DNA of 64,000 bases from Pseudomonas sp. C1C7 (GCF_013359595.1 NZ_JABFMP010000006.1:7598-71597); one strand, 5' to 3'; shown: positions 9,125-18,949, counted from the stretch's first letter. The notes: a model not told the origin generated them from the letters alone. A program made the numbers and translations.

Positions 9125-11263
9125 ATGCAAGCGCTACTGCAATACTTCAAGGCAATCATCCACCCCAGCCCCTGGGTGTTGCTGTTTGCCTTGAGAACCA
9201 TCACCGCCGGCTTGTTGACCCTGTACCTGGCCTTCCTGTTCGATCTTGAGCAACCCAAGTGGTCGATCATGGCCGTGGTCATCGTCAGCCAGCCCTTGGC
9301 CGGCATGGCCTTGGCCCGCAGTTTTGGCCAAGTGATCGGCACCACAGTGGGCGCGGCGGTGGCGGTGGTGATCATGGCGCTGTTTCCCCAGGCGCCGGTG
9401 CCGTTCCTGATTACTCTGTCGTTGTGGCTGGCACTGTGTACCGCCGGCGGCACCCTGTTGCGCTACACCAGCTCCCAGGCATTCGTGCTCAGCGGCTACA
9501 CGGCGGTGGTGGTGGGTTTGTTGGCCGTGCCCGATCAGGATGGCACCTTCCTGCTGGCCGTGACCCGCGTGACCGAGACGCTGCTGGCGGTCGCCTGTGT
9601 CTGTGTCGTGAGCCTGCTGACCGCGCGCCCGGAAGCGGTGGCCAAGGACTATTTCGCCCGGATCGATCAAGTCATCAAATTGCTCGCAACCCATGCCTGC
9701 GCGGTCATTCGTACCGAAGAAAGCGAAGAAGATTTCAACCGTCGGCAGATGCAGCTGCTCGGGCAGATCAGTGCGCTGGAAGGCGTGCGACGACATTTGT
9801 ATTACGACGCACCGCGTTTGCGCAGTGCCGACGATCTGGTGCAATTGCTCGGCAATCAACTGCTGTTACTGACGGCGCGGCTGACAGCCTTGCGCCACCA
9901 GCGTGAACTGTTGCTGGCGCGCTGGCAGGGAAAGATCCCCGACGAAATCCAGCACCTGTTGGGCGAGGAACTGGTGTTTCTCGACGCCCTGGCTCAACAG
10001 GGGCGAGCGTTGTCCAGCGAGCAGCGACATCAGTTTGTCACCTTGCAACAGCGTTTCGATGCATTGGCTTACCGTGCCGAACAGCTCACCGAACCCTTGA
10101 AACCCACCTTGCGCTCGTTGTCATGGTCACTGCGCTGGGAGCAGGCGCGCATGCTGCAGCAGCTGGAAACCATCCTGGAACTGGCCGATGCGATCCAGAG
10201 CGGACGCAAGGCCAGCAGCCTGTATCGCGGCCAGACCAACCCGTTGCACCTGGATTTCACCCTGGCGGCGATGAACGCGATTCGTGCCTATTGCGCGCTG
10301 ATGGTGGCGGGCCTGATCTGGATCGAGACCGGCTGGGACGGCGCCCGGGGCGGGATGATCGTGACCGGAATCCTATGCTCGCTGATGGCGACGTTCCCCC
10401 GACCGCTGATGGCGGCCCAGAGCTTCGCAAGGGGATTGGGAATCGCGCTGGTGGCCTCGGCGGTGCTGCAATTCGCGCTGGTGCCGATGATCAGTGATTT
10501 CGAGCTGTTGGCCTTGCTTTTGGCGCCGTTGCTGTACGCGGTCGCCGTAGGACTGTCGACCCCGCCGACCACCGGCACCGGTATCGGCCTGGGGCTGATT
10601 ACGCTGTTGATGCTGGGGCCGCAGAACACCGGCATTGGGCAGAACACGGCGATCCAGTGGTTCGAATTCGCCGGCGCCTATGTCTGCGCCGCGACACTGG
10701 CGCTGAGCGTGTATGCGCTGATCTTTCCCTTTCGGCCGGTGCTGCGCATTCGTCGTTTGCATCAGGAGAATTGCGAGCAGGTCTACGCCTTGATCAAGGT
10801 CTCGCCCACCGATCAGAACCAGTTCGCCTTCGAAAGTCGCATGGTCGACCGCCTGACCATGATGCTGGGGCTGCTGCCGGCCATTCAGGACAAGGCGGCG
10901 CGGGATCTGTTTCAGGTCAGTCTGGGTTGCCTGGCGCTGGGCATTGCCTTGAACCAGCTCAGGCAGCAGTCGCAGAACAACGTTTTACTGAGCCCGCAGA
11001 TGCAGACCCGGCTCACGACCACCGTCCGCGAAACAGGGCGGCTGGTGGCCGGGCGGCCGGACATTGAGGTCGATCGCGTGCTTGGCGATCTGCATGCCTT
11101 GGGCGATGAACTCGATACGTTGCACTCCAGCGTGCATGAACATTTGTGGTCGGTGTTCCGCATGCGCGTGGCGCTGTTGATCGTGGTGTCGTTCCTCGAG
11201 CGCCATCGACGCCACTTCGAACCGGTCATCACGCAGCGGGAGGTACCCAGCCTTGCCCATTGA
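9125..11263 (+). CDS. FUSC / AaeB-type aromatic-acid efflux inner membrane protein
   Basis: A 712-residue membrane protein of the fusaric-acid-resistance (FUSC)/AaeB family. An N-terminal block of about five to six membrane segments (for example [14 protein letters not shown] and [14 protein letters not shown]) is followed by a long cytoplasmic helical region (about 190-360), a second membrane block ([15 protein letters not shown] onward) and a hydrophilic C-terminus. ATG 9125 is preferred because an in-frame TTG at 9041 would add 28 residues unlike a membrane-protein start. It is the first gene of a three-gene operon with a DUF1656 protein and an HlyD-type adaptor, the known AaeXAB-like arrangement. 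The substrate is probably aromatic carboxylic acids or fusaric-acid-like compounds, by family only. Confidence 0.88.
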   Translation: MQALLQYFKAIIHPSPWVLLFALRTITAGLLTLYLAFLFDLEQPKWSIMAVVIVSQPLAGMALARSFGQVIGTTVGAAVAVVIMALFPQAPVPFLITLSLWLALCTAGGTLLRYTSSQAFVLSGYTAVVVGLLAVPDQDGTFLLAVTRVTETLLAVACVCVVSLLTARPEAVAKDYFARIDQVIKLLATHACAVIRTEESEEDFNRRQMQLLGQISALEGVRRHLYYDAPRLRSADDLVQLLGNQLLLLTARLTALRHQRELLLARWQGKIPDEIQHLLGEELVFLDALAQQGRALSSEQRHQFVTLQQRFDALAYRAEQLTEPLKPTLRSLSWSLRWEQARMLQQLETILELADAIQSGRKASSLYRGQTNPLHLDFTLAAMNAIRAYCALMVAGLIWIETGWDGARGGMIVTGILCSLMATFPRPLMAAQSFARGLGIALVASAVLQFALVPMISDFELLALLLAPLLYAVAVGLSTPPTTGTGIGLGLITLLMLGPQNTGIGQNTAIQWFEFAGAYVCAATLALSVYALIFPFRPVLRIRRLHQENCEQVYALIKVSPTDQNQFAFESRMVDRLTMMLGLLPAIQDKAARDLFQVSLGCLALGIALNQLRQQSQNNVLLSPQMQTRLTTTVRETGRLVAGRPDIEVDRVLGDLHALGDELDTLHSSVHEHLWSVFRMRVALLIVVSFLERHRRHFEPVITQREVPSLAH

Positions 11264-11453
11264 TCTGGAACTGGGCGGTGTCTACCTGCCGCCGATTGCC
11301 CAGGCGCTGCTGCTGGGTTTGCCGATTTTCCTGGTGCTGGACTGGATTCTGCGGCGCGTCGGCGTGTTGCAGTTCGTCTGGCATGAAGCCTTGTTCGAAG
11401 GCGCCTTGTACGCCTGTGTGTGTGCGACGCTGATTCTGCTGATGGGAGCCTGA
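11253..11453 (+). CDS. DUF1656 (AaeX-like) small membrane protein
   Basis: A 66-residue protein with two hydrophobic helices (about 15-32 and 47-65), typical of the DUF1656/AaeX family found between FUSC pumps and their HlyD adaptors. The start is TTG at 11253, with GGGAGG at 11238-11243 as ribosome-binding site. It overlaps the 3' end of the pump gene by 11 bp, so it is translationally coupled. Its role in the pump is not established. Confidence 0.85.
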   Translation: MPIDLELGGVYLPPIAQALLLGLPIFLVLDWILRRVGVLQFVWHEALFEGALYACVCATLILLMGA

Positions 11454-11457
11454 TGCC

Positions 11458-12423
11458 TTGAAGAAGATCCTTGCCCAACTCACGACACTGGCGGTGGTGG
11501 CGCTGGCATTCGTGCTCGGCTGGTTCGCCTGGGAGCACTACACCCGGGCGCCCTGGACCCGGGATGCGCGGGTGCGGGCCGATGTGGTGACCCTGTCCGC
11601 CGATGTGGCCGGGCGCATCGTCAACCTGGGCGTGCAGGATAACCAGCACGTGGAGAAGGGCCAGTTGCTGCTGGAAATCGACCCCTCGCGTTATGCCCTG
11701 GCGGTGGATCACGCCAGGCGTTCGGTGGAGGTGGCCAAGGCTTCGCTGGGGCAATCGGAGGCCACTATCGTTTCCAGTCAGGCGTTGCTGCGTCAGCGCC
11801 AGAGTGAGGAACGGCGGCGCCGGACGCTCAAGGAGCGTTCGGCGATTTCCGGGGAGGAGTGGGAAAAGTCCAGCACCGAGGTCGCGGTGGCCCAGGCCGA
11901 TCTGTTGCGTAACCAGGCCAACCTGGGGTTCGCCCAGGCCAACGTGCAACTGGCAATCGCCGCGCTGGCCGAGGCCGAGCACGATCTGGAGCGGACCCGG
12001 GTCGAATCGCCGGTCAGCGGTTACGTGACCAATCTGCTGACCCGTCAGGGCGATTACGCCACGGCCGGTGGGCCCTTGGTGGCACTGGTGGACAGCGATT
12101 CGTTTTACGTCAGCGGTTACTTCGAAGAAACCAAGCTGCCGCGAATAGGCGAGGGCGATCGGGTGGATATCGAGTTGATGAGCGGCGAGCGCTTCGGCGG
12201 CACCGTGGAAAGCATCGCCTTCGCCATCGCCGACCGCGAAAACCTCCCGGGCGGGCGCCTGCTGGCCAACATCAACCCCAGCTACACCTGGGTCAAACTG
12301 GCCCAGCGGGTGCCGGTGCGGATCAGGATCGATGCCGATTACGAAGGCAAGGACAAACTGCGGGCGGGAACGACAGCCACAGTGACCGTCCAGGAAGCCC
12401 GCCATTCCGAAAATCCCCCATGA
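11458..12423 (+). CDS. HlyD-family efflux adaptor (AaeA/EmrA-like)
   Basis: A 321-residue periplasmic adaptor with an N-terminal membrane anchor (residues 8-26) followed by WTRDARVRADVVTLSADVAG, the signature opening of AaeA/EmrA adaptors. It has a lipoyl half-motif (about 45-75), a helical hairpin (about 85-165) and a beta-barrel containing VESPVSGYVTNL and LVALVDSDSFYVSGYFEE. The start is TTG 11458, four bases after the DUF1656 stop. It should link the FUSC pump to an outer-membrane channel; none is encoded in this operon, although oprN follows on the other strand. Confidence 0.9.
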   Translation: MKKILAQLTTLAVVALAFVLGWFAWEHYTRAPWTRDARVRADVVTLSADVAGRIVNLGVQDNQHVEKGQLLLEIDPSRYALAVDHARRSVEVAKASLGQSEATIVSSQALLRQRQSEERRRRTLKERSAISGEEWEKSSTEVAVAQADLLRNQANLGFAQANVQLAIAALAEAEHDLERTRVESPVSGYVTNLLTRQGDYATAGGPLVALVDSDSFYVSGYFEETKLPRIGEGDRVDIELMSGERFGGTVESIAFAIADRENLPGGRLLANINPSYTWVKLAQRVPVRIRIDADYEGKDKLRAGTTATVTVQEARHSENPP

Positions 12424-12467
12424 ACCCCGTGGGAGCGAGCAAGCCCCACATTGCATTTGGGCAGGCC

Positions 12468-12501
12468 AAAAAAAGCCCCGCGACCATTCAGGTCGCGGGG
12501 C
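12468..12501 (-). terminator. rho-independent terminator of mexEF-oprN
   Basis: An 11-bp perfect stem (GCCCCGCGACC 12475-12485, loop ATTCA, GGTCGCGGGGC 12491-12501) is preceded on the plus strand by seven A. Read on the minus strand this is a GC stem followed by seven U, 50 bp after the oprN stop. Confidence 0.93.
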
Positions 12502-12550
12502 AAGGAATTTGGTTGGTTGCGGCCAACCAAAGGAGCTCTGTGAAGGCCGG

Positions 12551-13972
12551 TTACTTGCTGGCAACGGTCTCCGGTTGCCAGCCGCCGCCGAGGGCCTTGT
12601 AGATGGCGACGATGCCGCGATACAGATCGATCTCCGCCAGGGCCTGGGTGTCTTCGGCCGCCAGGCGTTCACGCTGTGCGTCGAGCAGCACGAGGAAGTC
12701 CGACGAACCTTCGCGATAGCGAATCTCGGCCAGATCAGCTGCAGAACGACTCGACTCACTCTGACGAATCAGCGAAATCAAACGCTGTTGGCGCTTGTTG
12801 TAGTCGCTGAAGGCGTTTTCCGATTCTTCCAGCGCCAGCAACACCTGCTGTTCGTAGGTCGCCAGGGCGCCTTCGGCGTCGGCGTCGGCACCGCGGATGC
12901 GGGCTTTCACGCTGCCCAGGTCAAACGCCGCCCAGGTGATGCTCGGGCCCAGCGCCCAGGCGTTGGCCGCCGAGGAACCGATCTGCGAGCCACGCCCGGC
13001 GGTCCAGCCGAGGAAGCCGCTGAGGCTGACCCGCGGGAACAGATCCGCCTTCGCCACGCCGATCCGCGCCGTGGCCGAGGCCAGTTTGCGTTCGGCGCTG
13101 AGGATGTCCGGACGACGTTGCAGCAGCTCACCCGGATCACCGATCGGCAAGGCCTTGGCAATCGCCGGCAGGTCTTTCGGGCTCAGGTCCACGGTCAACT
13201 TGTCCGGGCGCTCGCCCAGCAGGGTGGCGATGCGGTTCTTCTGCCTTACCTGTTCGGCCTGCAATTGCGGCACGCTGGCTTCCACCGAAGCCAGGCGCGC
13301 GTCGGCACGCTCCACGTCGAGCTGATCGCCCACGCCGGCATCACGCAGGCTGATGGTGATCTTGCGCGACTCCTGCTGGTTCTGCAGGTTCGCCAGGGCG
13401 ATCTTCTCCCGCAGCTGCGCACCGCGCAGCTGACCATAGGAGTCCACCAACTCGGCGATCATCGTCACTTGCAGCTGATACAGATCAGCCTCGAGTGCCT
13501 GTTGCTCGGCATCGGCCGATTCCAGATTGCGCTGGATACGGCCAAACAGGTCGATCTCCCACGCCATGTCCAGGCCCAGGTCGTAGCGTTCGCTGTTGAC
13601 CCGGTTGGTGGTCTGCCCGGGAATCTGCCCCTTGCCCAGATCGCTGCTGGCCCGGCTGGTGACGGTCGGCATGGCGTCGTTGCTGACGTCATCGCGGATC
13701 GCCCGCGCCGCTTTCCAGCGGGCGAAGGCGACGCGCAGGTCACGGTTGCCCTTGAGCGATTCGGTCACCAACTGGTTGAGGGTCGGGTCCTCGAACTGCT
13801 GCCACCAGACACTTTGGAAGCGCGAGCGGTCGAAGTTCTTCTGACCCGAGGCGCCATCGGTCGCCGTGGTGATGTTGGCCGGCGCAGTGTCAGGGGTCTT
13901 GTAGTCCGGGCCGACGGCACAGGCGCTCAGCGCCAGTACCAGCAGGCTCGGCAGAAAGGCTTTCAGACTCAT
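12551..13972 (-). CDS. oprN: outer-membrane efflux channel OprN
   Basis: A 473-residue outer-membrane lipoprotein channel of the TolC/OprM type. It has a lipoprotein signal ending LALSAC (Cys about 18) followed by AVGPDYKTP, the usual start of mature OprM/OprN proteins. Two tandem outer-membrane-efflux repeats follow, each with long helices (for example RGNRDLRVAFARWKAA and YREGSSDFLVLLDAQRERLA). ATG 13972 overlaps the mexF stop by 1 bp (TGATG), so translation is coupled. Position third after mexE and mexF gives the name. It forms the exit duct of the tripartite pump. A strong terminator follows. Confidence 0.92.
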   Translation of the reverse strand: MSLKAFLPSLLVLALSACAVGPDYKTPDTAPANITTATDGASGQKNFDRSRFQSVWWQQFEDPTLNQLVTESLKGNRDLRVAFARWKAARAIRDDVSNDAMPTVTSRASSDLGKGQIPGQTTNRVNSERYDLGLDMAWEIDLFGRIQRNLESADAEQQALEADLYQLQVTMIAELVDSYGQLRGAQLREKIALANLQNQQESRKITISLRDAGVGDQLDVERADARLASVEASVPQLQAEQVRQKNRIATLLGERPDKLTVDLSPKDLPAIAKALPIGDPGELLQRRPDILSAERKLASATARIGVAKADLFPRVSLSGFLGWTAGRGSQIGSSAANAWALGPSITWAAFDLGSVKARIRGADADAEGALATYEQQVLLALEESENAFSDYNKRQQRLISLIRQSESSRSAADLAEIRYREGSSDFLVLLDAQRERLAAEDTQALAEIDLYRGIVAIYKALGGGWQPETVASK

Positions 13973-16900
13973 CAATGCGACTCCAGTTGCTGTTGCGGTT
14001 TCGGCGCCTTGGCCGCTTTGCGCGCTTCGCTGCGCTCCACAAAGTTGCGAATCAGTACGTAGAACACCGGCGTCAGCAACAGACCGAAGAAGGTCACCCC
14101 GAGCATCCCGGAGAACACCGCCACACCCATGGCGTGACGCATCTCGGCACCGGCACCGCTGGAGAACACCAGTGGCACCACACCCATGATGAACGCGAAG
14201 GAGGTCATCAGGATCGGCCGCAGACGCAGGCGGCAGGCTTCCAGTACCGCAGCCAGCGGGTTGAGACCTTCCAGCTGTTTGTCCTTGGCGAACTCGACGA
14301 TCAGGATCGCGTTCTTACAGGCCAGCCCCACCAGTACGATCAGGCCGATCTGGGTAAAGATGTTGTTGTCGCCACCGGACACGATCACCCCGGTAATGGC
14401 CGACAGCAGCGTCATCGGTACGATCAGGATCACCGCCAGTGGCAGGCTCCAGCTTTCGTACTGGGCAGCGAGCACCAGGAACGCCAGCAGTACGCAGAGC
14501 GGGAACACGAACAGCGCGGTGTTGCCGGACAGAATCTGCTGGTAGGTCAGGTCGGTCCACTCGTAGGTCATGCCGTTTGGAAGTTCTTCCTTGAGCAGTT
14601 TCTCGATGGCGGCCTCGGCCTGGCCGGAGCTGTAGCCGGGAGCTGCGGCACCGTTGATTTCAGCGGTGATGAAGCCGTTGTAGTGCATCACACGGTCCGG
14701 CCCCGAGGTGTCGCTGACCTTGATGAAAGTCGCCAACGGGATCATCTCGCCCTTGTTGTTGCGCACTTTGAGCTGGCCGATCTGATCGGACTCCAGGCGG
14801 AACTGTTGCTCGGCCTGAACGTTGACCTGATAGGTGCGACCGAAGCGGTTGAAGTCGTTGGCATACAGCGAACCCAGGTAGATCTGCAGGGTGTCGAAGA
14901 TGTCGCTGACCGCCACGCCGTGGGTCTTGGCTTTCTCGCGGTCGATGGCGGCATCGACCTGCGGCACGTTCACGGTGTAGCTGGTGAACAGGTTGGCCAG
15001 TTCCGGAACGTTATGGCTCTTGGCGATGACGTTCATGGTCTGCTTGTACAGCTCGTCGTAGCCCAGGTTGCCCCGGTCTTCGATCTGCAGGCGGAAACCA
15101 CCGATAGTCCCCAGGCCCTGTACCGGCGGCGGCGGGAAGATCGCGATGTACGCACCCTGAATGTCGGCGAACTTGGCGTTCAGCGCGGCCGCAATGGCAC
15201 CGGCCGATTCGCTCGGGTCCTTGCGCTCATCGAACGGCTTGAGCGGGGTGAACACGATGCCGGCGTTCGGGCTGTTGGTGAAACCGTTGATCGACAGGCC
15301 AGGGAAGGCCACCGAGTTGGCGACGCCGGGTTGCTTGAGGGCAATCTCGGACATCTGCTTGATCACTTCTTCAGTGCGATCCAGGCTCGCGGCGTCAGGC
15401 AGTTGGGCGAAGGCCACCAGGTACTGCTTGTCCTGGGCCGGTACGAAGCCGGTCGGCGTGCTGGAGAAACCGAAGTAAGTCAGCGCCATCAGGCCTGCGT
15501 ACAGCAGCAGGGCGATGCCGCTGCCACGGATAACCCGGCGCACAGTGCCGACGTAGCCATGGCTGGCCTTTTCAAAGAATCGGTTGAACGGGCGGAACAA
15601 CCAGCCACCGAAGATCTTGTCCAGGAATTTGGAGAAGCGGTCTTTCGGCGCATCGTGGCCCTTGAGCAACACCGCGGCCAGCGCTGGCGACAGGGTCAGC
15701 GAGTTGAAGGCCGAGATCACGGTCGAAATCGCGATGGTCAAGGCGAACTGCTTGTAGAACTGACCGGTGAGGCCGGAGATGAACGCGGCAGGTACGAACA
15801 CCGCACACAGCACCAGCGCCGTGGCAATGATCGGGCCGGTCACTTCACCCATGGCCTTTTTGGTCGCTTCGAACGGTTCGAGCCCAAGTTCGATGTTCCG
15901 CTCGACGTTCTCCACCACCACGATGGCGTCGTCCACCACGATACCGATCGCCAGTACCAGGCCGAACAGCGACAGCGCGTTGAGCGAGAAGCCGAACAGG
16001 TGCATGACGGCAAAGGTACCGATCAGCGAGACCGGCACCGCCACCAACGGAATGATCGAGGCGCGCCAGGTCTGCAGGAACAGGATCACTACCAGCACCA
16101 CGAGGATCAGCGCTTCGAAGAGGGTGTGAACCACCGCCTCGATGGAGCCGCGCACGAAGATCGTCGGGTCATAGACGATGCTGTAGTCCATGCCTTGCGG
16201 GAAGCCTTTCTTCAGCTCTTCCATCTTCGACCGAACTTCGTCGGAGATCTGGATGGCGTTGGAACCTGGGCGCTGGAAGATCGGGATCGCTACGGCCGGC
16301 TGGTTGTTCAGCAGGGAACGCAGGGCGTACTGGCTGGAACCCAGCTCGACGCGAGCGATGTCCTTCAGGCGGGTGATTTCACCGTTGTCGCCGGCACGGA
16401 TGATGATGTTCTCGAACTCTTCCTCGGAGACCAGACGGCCCTGAGTGTTGATCGACAGCTGGAAGCTCTGGGCGCTCGGGGAGGGCGGCGCACCCAGTTG
16501 ACCGGCAGCGACCTGACGGTTCTGTTCGCGGATCGCGGTGACGACGTCGGTGGCGGTCAGGTTGCGCGAGGCGGTCTTGTTCGGATCCAGCCAGACACGC
16601 AGCGAGTAGTCGCCCATACCGAACAGCTGCACGTCACCGACACCACCCAGGCGAGCCAGCTCGTCCTTGATGTTGAGGATCGCGTAGTTGGACAGGTAGA
16701 GCATGTCGTAGCGTTTGTCCGGCGAGGTCAAGTGCACGACCATGGTCAGGTCGGGCGATGCCTTGTCCACGGTGATACCGATGCGCGTCACTTCCTCGGG
16801 AAGCTTGGGTTCGGTCCGGGTCACGCGGTTCTGTACCTGCACCTGCGCATTGTCCAGGTCGGTGCCCAGGGCGAAGGTGATGGTCAGGGTGATCTTGCCG

Positions 16901-17160
16901 TCGGCGGTCGACTGCGAGGACATGTACAGCATGTTCTCGACGCCGGTGATGGCTTGCTCCAGGGGAGCGGCCACCGTTTCACCGATGACTTTCGGGTTGG
17001 CACCCGGGAAGTTGGCGCGCACCACCACGGTCGGCGGCACGACTTCCGGGTATTCGCTGATCGGCAACTGGAACAGCGAGATGGCGCCGGCGATCAGGAT
17101 CAGCAGCGAGAGCACCGCTGCGAAGATCGGCCGGGTAATGAAGAATTTGGAAAAATTCAT
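13972..17160 (-). CDS. mexF: RND multidrug efflux pump MexF
   Basis: A 1062-residue inner-membrane proton antiporter of the HAE-1 RND family, the same length as P. aeruginosa MexF. It starts MNFSKFFITRPIFAAV, has a large periplasmic porter domain between membrane segments 1 and 2, and the transmembrane charged pair in LAIGIVVDDAIVVVENVERN. A second half repeats the plan (QYESWSLPLAVILIVPM onward). MexEF-OprN is known to export fluoroquinolones, chloramphenicol and quinolone-signal precursors. It lies 15 bp after mexE and 1 bp overlapping oprN. Locus context with mexT and mexS supports the assignment over other RND paralogues. Confidence 0.95.
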   Translation of the reverse strand: MNFSKFFITRPIFAAVLSLLILIAGAISLFQLPISEYPEVVPPTVVVRANFPGANPKVIGETVAAPLEQAITGVENMLYMSSQSTADGKITLTITFALGTDLDNAQVQVQNRVTRTEPKLPEEVTRIGITVDKASPDLTMVVHLTSPDKRYDMLYLSNYAILNIKDELARLGGVGDVQLFGMGDYSLRVWLDPNKTASRNLTATDVVTAIREQNRQVAAGQLGAPPSPSAQSFQLSINTQGRLVSEEEFENIIIRAGDNGEITRLKDIARVELGSSQYALRSLLNNQPAVAIPIFQRPGSNAIQISDEVRSKMEELKKGFPQGMDYSIVYDPTIFVRGSIEAVVHTLFEALILVVLVVILFLQTWRASIIPLVAVPVSLIGTFAVMHLFGFSLNALSLFGLVLAIGIVVDDAIVVVENVERNIELGLEPFEATKKAMGEVTGPIIATALVLCAVFVPAAFISGLTGQFYKQFALTIAISTVISAFNSLTLSPALAAVLLKGHDAPKDRFSKFLDKIFGGWLFRPFNRFFEKASHGYVGTVRRVIRGSGIALLLYAGLMALTYFGFSSTPTGFVPAQDKQYLVAFAQLPDAASLDRTEEVIKQMSEIALKQPGVANSVAFPGLSINGFTNSPNAGIVFTPLKPFDERKDPSESAGAIAAALNAKFADIQGAYIAIFPPPPVQGLGTIGGFRLQIEDRGNLGYDELYKQTMNVIAKSHNVPELANLFTSYTVNVPQVDAAIDREKAKTHGVAVSDIFDTLQIYLGSLYANDFNRFGRTYQVNVQAEQQFRLESDQIGQLKVRNNKGEMIPLATFIKVSDTSGPDRVMHYNGFITAEINGAAAPGYSSGQAEAAIEKLLKEELPNGMTYEWTDLTYQQILSGNTALFVFPLCVLLAFLVLAAQYESWSLPLAVILIVPMTLLSAITGVIVSGGDNNIFTQIGLIVLVGLACKNAILIVEFAKDKQLEGLNPLAAVLEACRLRLRPILMTSFAFIMGVVPLVFSSGAGAEMRHAMGVAVFSGMLGVTFFGLLLTPVFYVLIRNFVERSEARKAAKAPKPQQQLESH

Positions 17161-17175
17161 CGGAGTCGTTATCCC

Positions 17176-18429
17176 TTAACCGCGTGGAGTCACGGCAGCC
17201 ACTTTCACAGCCGTACCCGGCGCGGCCTTGGCAGGCGCGACTTGGGGCAGGTTGCTGGCTTCCAGTGCTTGTCGTTGTTGCGCAAGAGCCGCGAGGGTCT
17301 GCTCGCTGGCCATCGGGATCACTTCAGGGGTCACCGGCGAGCCGGGACGCACCCGCTGCAGGCCCTTGACGATGATGGTGTCGTCCTTGTTCAGGCCGCT
17401 GCGCACGATGCGCAGGCCTTCGATCTTCGGACCCAGTTCGACGGGGCGGTAGGCGGTCTTGTTGTCACCGTCCATCACGATCACGAACTTCTTGCCCAGG
17501 TCAGTACCGACCGCTTCATCGTTGATCAGCATGGCGTTGTAGGTGCCGCTGCCCACCAGTTTCAGGCGTGCATACAGGCCCGGGGTGTAGCTGCCGTCGC
17601 TGTTGTCGAACACCGCACGACCGCGGATGGTGCCGGTCTTGGGGTTGACCTGGTTATCGACGAAGTTCATCTGGCCCAGGTGCGGGTTGCCGTCTTCGTT
17701 GGACAGGCCCATGTACACCGGCGTGGTAGCGCCGCGCTTGCCCTGGCGAGCGAGCTGGGTGTACTTGAGGAACACACGCTCGTCGGCGTCGAAGTAGGCG
17801 TAGACCTTGTCGGTGGAGACCACGCTGGTCAGCGCGGTGGTATCGGCGGTCACCAGGTTGCCGGCGGTGATTTCCGCACGGCTGACGCGACCGGCGATGG
17901 GCGCGGTGACGCGGGTGAAGCTCAGGTTAAGTTTCGCCAGGTCCAACTGGGCCTGAAGGGCGCCAACGGCGGCGCGGGCTTCCTGGGCGGCGCTGGTGCG
18001 CGAATCGGCCAGTTCGGCGGAGATCGCGTTGCTGGTGCGCAGACGCTCACCGCGTTGTGCTTCGTTTTCGCTGCGGGTGGCATTGGCGCGGGCTTGGGCC
18101 ACCAGGGCCTCGAGGCGACGGACTTCAGCCTGGAACGGACGCGGGTCGATCTGGAACAGCAGGTCGCCTTTCTTGACCAACGCACCTTCGGTGAAGGCCA
18201 CTTCATCGATCTGGCCGGACACCCGTGGACGGATCTCTACGGTTTCCGGTGCTTCGAGGCGACCGGTGAACTCGTCCCACTCGTTGACCGGTTGTTCCAG
18301 CACCTTGGCCACGCTGACCTTGGCGGCAGGCGGAGTTGCGGCCGATTGCGGCGCCTTGCCGCAAGCGCTCATCACCACCACGGCCAAGACGGCCAACGGG
18401 AAGCGCAAATGTTTGAATGACTGTTCCAT
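17176..18429 (-). CDS. mexE: RND efflux periplasmic adaptor MexE
   Basis: A 417-residue lipoprotein adaptor. ATG 18429 gives MEQSFKHLRFPLAV and the lipobox VVMSAC followed by GKAPQ, closely resembling P. aeruginosa MexE; a start five codons upstream lacks support. Domains run lipoyl (VEIRPRVSGQIDEVAF), alpha-hairpin (about 105-165), beta-barrel (RVTAPIAGRVSRAEITAGNLV) and membrane-proximal domain. It bridges MexF and OprN. It is the first gene of the operon, and a MexT-type box lies about 75-100 bp upstream of the start. Confidence 0.94.
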   Translation of the reverse strand: MEQSFKHLRFPLAVLAVVVMSACGKAPQSAATPPAAKVSVAKVLEQPVNEWDEFTGRLEAPETVEIRPRVSGQIDEVAFTEGALVKKGDLLFQIDPRPFQAEVRRLEALVAQARANATRSENEAQRGERLRTSNAISAELADSRTSAAQEARAAVGALQAQLDLAKLNLSFTRVTAPIAGRVSRAEITAGNLVTADTTALTSVVSTDKVYAYFDADERVFLKYTQLARQGKRGATTPVYMGLSNEDGNPHLGQMNFVDNQVNPKTGTIRGRAVFDNSDGSYTPGLYARLKLVGSGTYNAMLINDEAVGTDLGKKFVIVMDGDNKTAYRPVELGPKIEGLRIVRSGLNKDDTIIVKGLQRVRPGSPVTPEVIPMASEQTLAALAQQRQALEASNLPQVAPAKAAPGTAVKVAAVTPRG

Positions 18430-18503
18430 GGATGCATCCGCCAATGTATTGAGATGGGCGAATGATGCTAGGCGGGCGGATATCGCACGAATCGAACGCG
18501 GCG

Positions 18504-18527
18504 AAGGTAACTATCATTCGGAATGAT
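18504..18527 (-). promoter_or_regulatory. candidate MexT (LysR-type) operator of mexEF-oprN
   Basis: On the minus strand the site reads ATCA-TTCCG-AATGAT-AGTT-ACCTT, which follows the spacing of the nod-box-like MexT consensus ATCA-N5-GTCGAT-N4-ACYAT (the GAT and ACC parts match, the GTC part does not). It contains a perfect palindrome, CTATCATTC-G-GAATGATAG (18511-18529), with the T-N11-A layout of LysR-family sites. It sits 75-98 bp upstream of mexE, as expected for activation. Confidence 0.7.
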
Positions 18528-18619
18528 AGGAAGGCAGGGGTAGCTCTCTAGCCTGCGCCTTTTCACGGGGTGGGATCAATGGGTTTGGAGCAATTCAGTC
18601 TTTCCCAAACAACACAAAT

Positions 18620-18807
18620 CCCCTGTAGGAGCGAATTCATTCGCGATGGAGGGCCAGGCACCACGGGCATGCAGGCAGCCAGCGTCATCGTTAACGACCA
18701 TTGTAGGAGCCGAGCTTGCTCGCGATGGAGGTCCAGGCGCCGCGGGCATTCAGACAGCCAGCGTCATCGTTAACGACTATCGCGAGCAAGCTCGCTCCTA
18801 CAGGGGG
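18620..18807. repeat. REP cluster with tandemly duplicated unit
   Basis: Three REP-type cores are present: TGTAGGAGCGAATTCATTCG (from 18624), TGTAGGAGCCGAGCTTGCTC (from 18702), and an inverted core CGCGAGCAAGCTCGCTCCTA (18781-18800). The first two are each followed by a near-identical spacer of about 57 bp ending CAGCGTCATCGTTAACGAC (18641-18698 and 18721-18777), so a REP-plus-spacer unit of about 80 bp has been duplicated in tandem. The second and third cores form a REPIN-like inverted pair. Confidence 0.85.
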
Positions 18808-18813
18808 ATGGCG

Positions 18814-18852
18814 TCAGGCGAGGCTATCGGGGTCGCCGAAGAACATTTGGAC
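18814..18852 (-). pseudogene. mexT: orphan mexT 3'-end fragment at the left island edge
   Basis: Read on the minus strand, 13 codons give VQMFFGDPDSLA-stop, matching the C-terminus of MexT encoded 13.8 kb away (IQMFFGDPDSL-stop). Seventeen bases are identical. The following four codons differ only synonymously (CCC/CCT, GAT/GAC, AGC/AGT, CTC/CTT), and this copy has one extra Ala codon. I read it as the original tail of the resident mexT gene, cut off by the island. Confidence 0.85.
18830..18846 (+). repeat. left direct repeat of island (attL-like)
   Basis: GGGTCGCCGAAGAACAT is identical and in the same orientation as 32663-32679. It encodes MFFGDP of the MexT C-terminus on the minus strand. 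Confidence 0.85.
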
Positions 18853-18929
18853 ATCCATGCTAATCAACAAGTTATGAGTGGGAAATTGATTTTGTACCCG
18901 CAGATGTCCCCCTTTTTGCAGTGGTTGCG

Positions 18930-18949
18930 AGTGGACGATAGTGGACGCA
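18930..18949 (+). repeat. short direct repeat inside left island end
   Basis: Two adjacent decamers, AGTGGACGAT and AGTGGACGCA, lie about 85 bp inside the left 17-bp repeat. Spacing and position resemble arm-type binding sites of tyrosine recombinases, but this role is only inferred. Confidence 0.45.

Noticed and set aside
13975..18420. 1481-codon plus-strand frame opposite mexF and mexE
   Set aside because: It mirrors two convincing RND genes and has Gly/Arg/His-rich, repeat-free nonsense composition.
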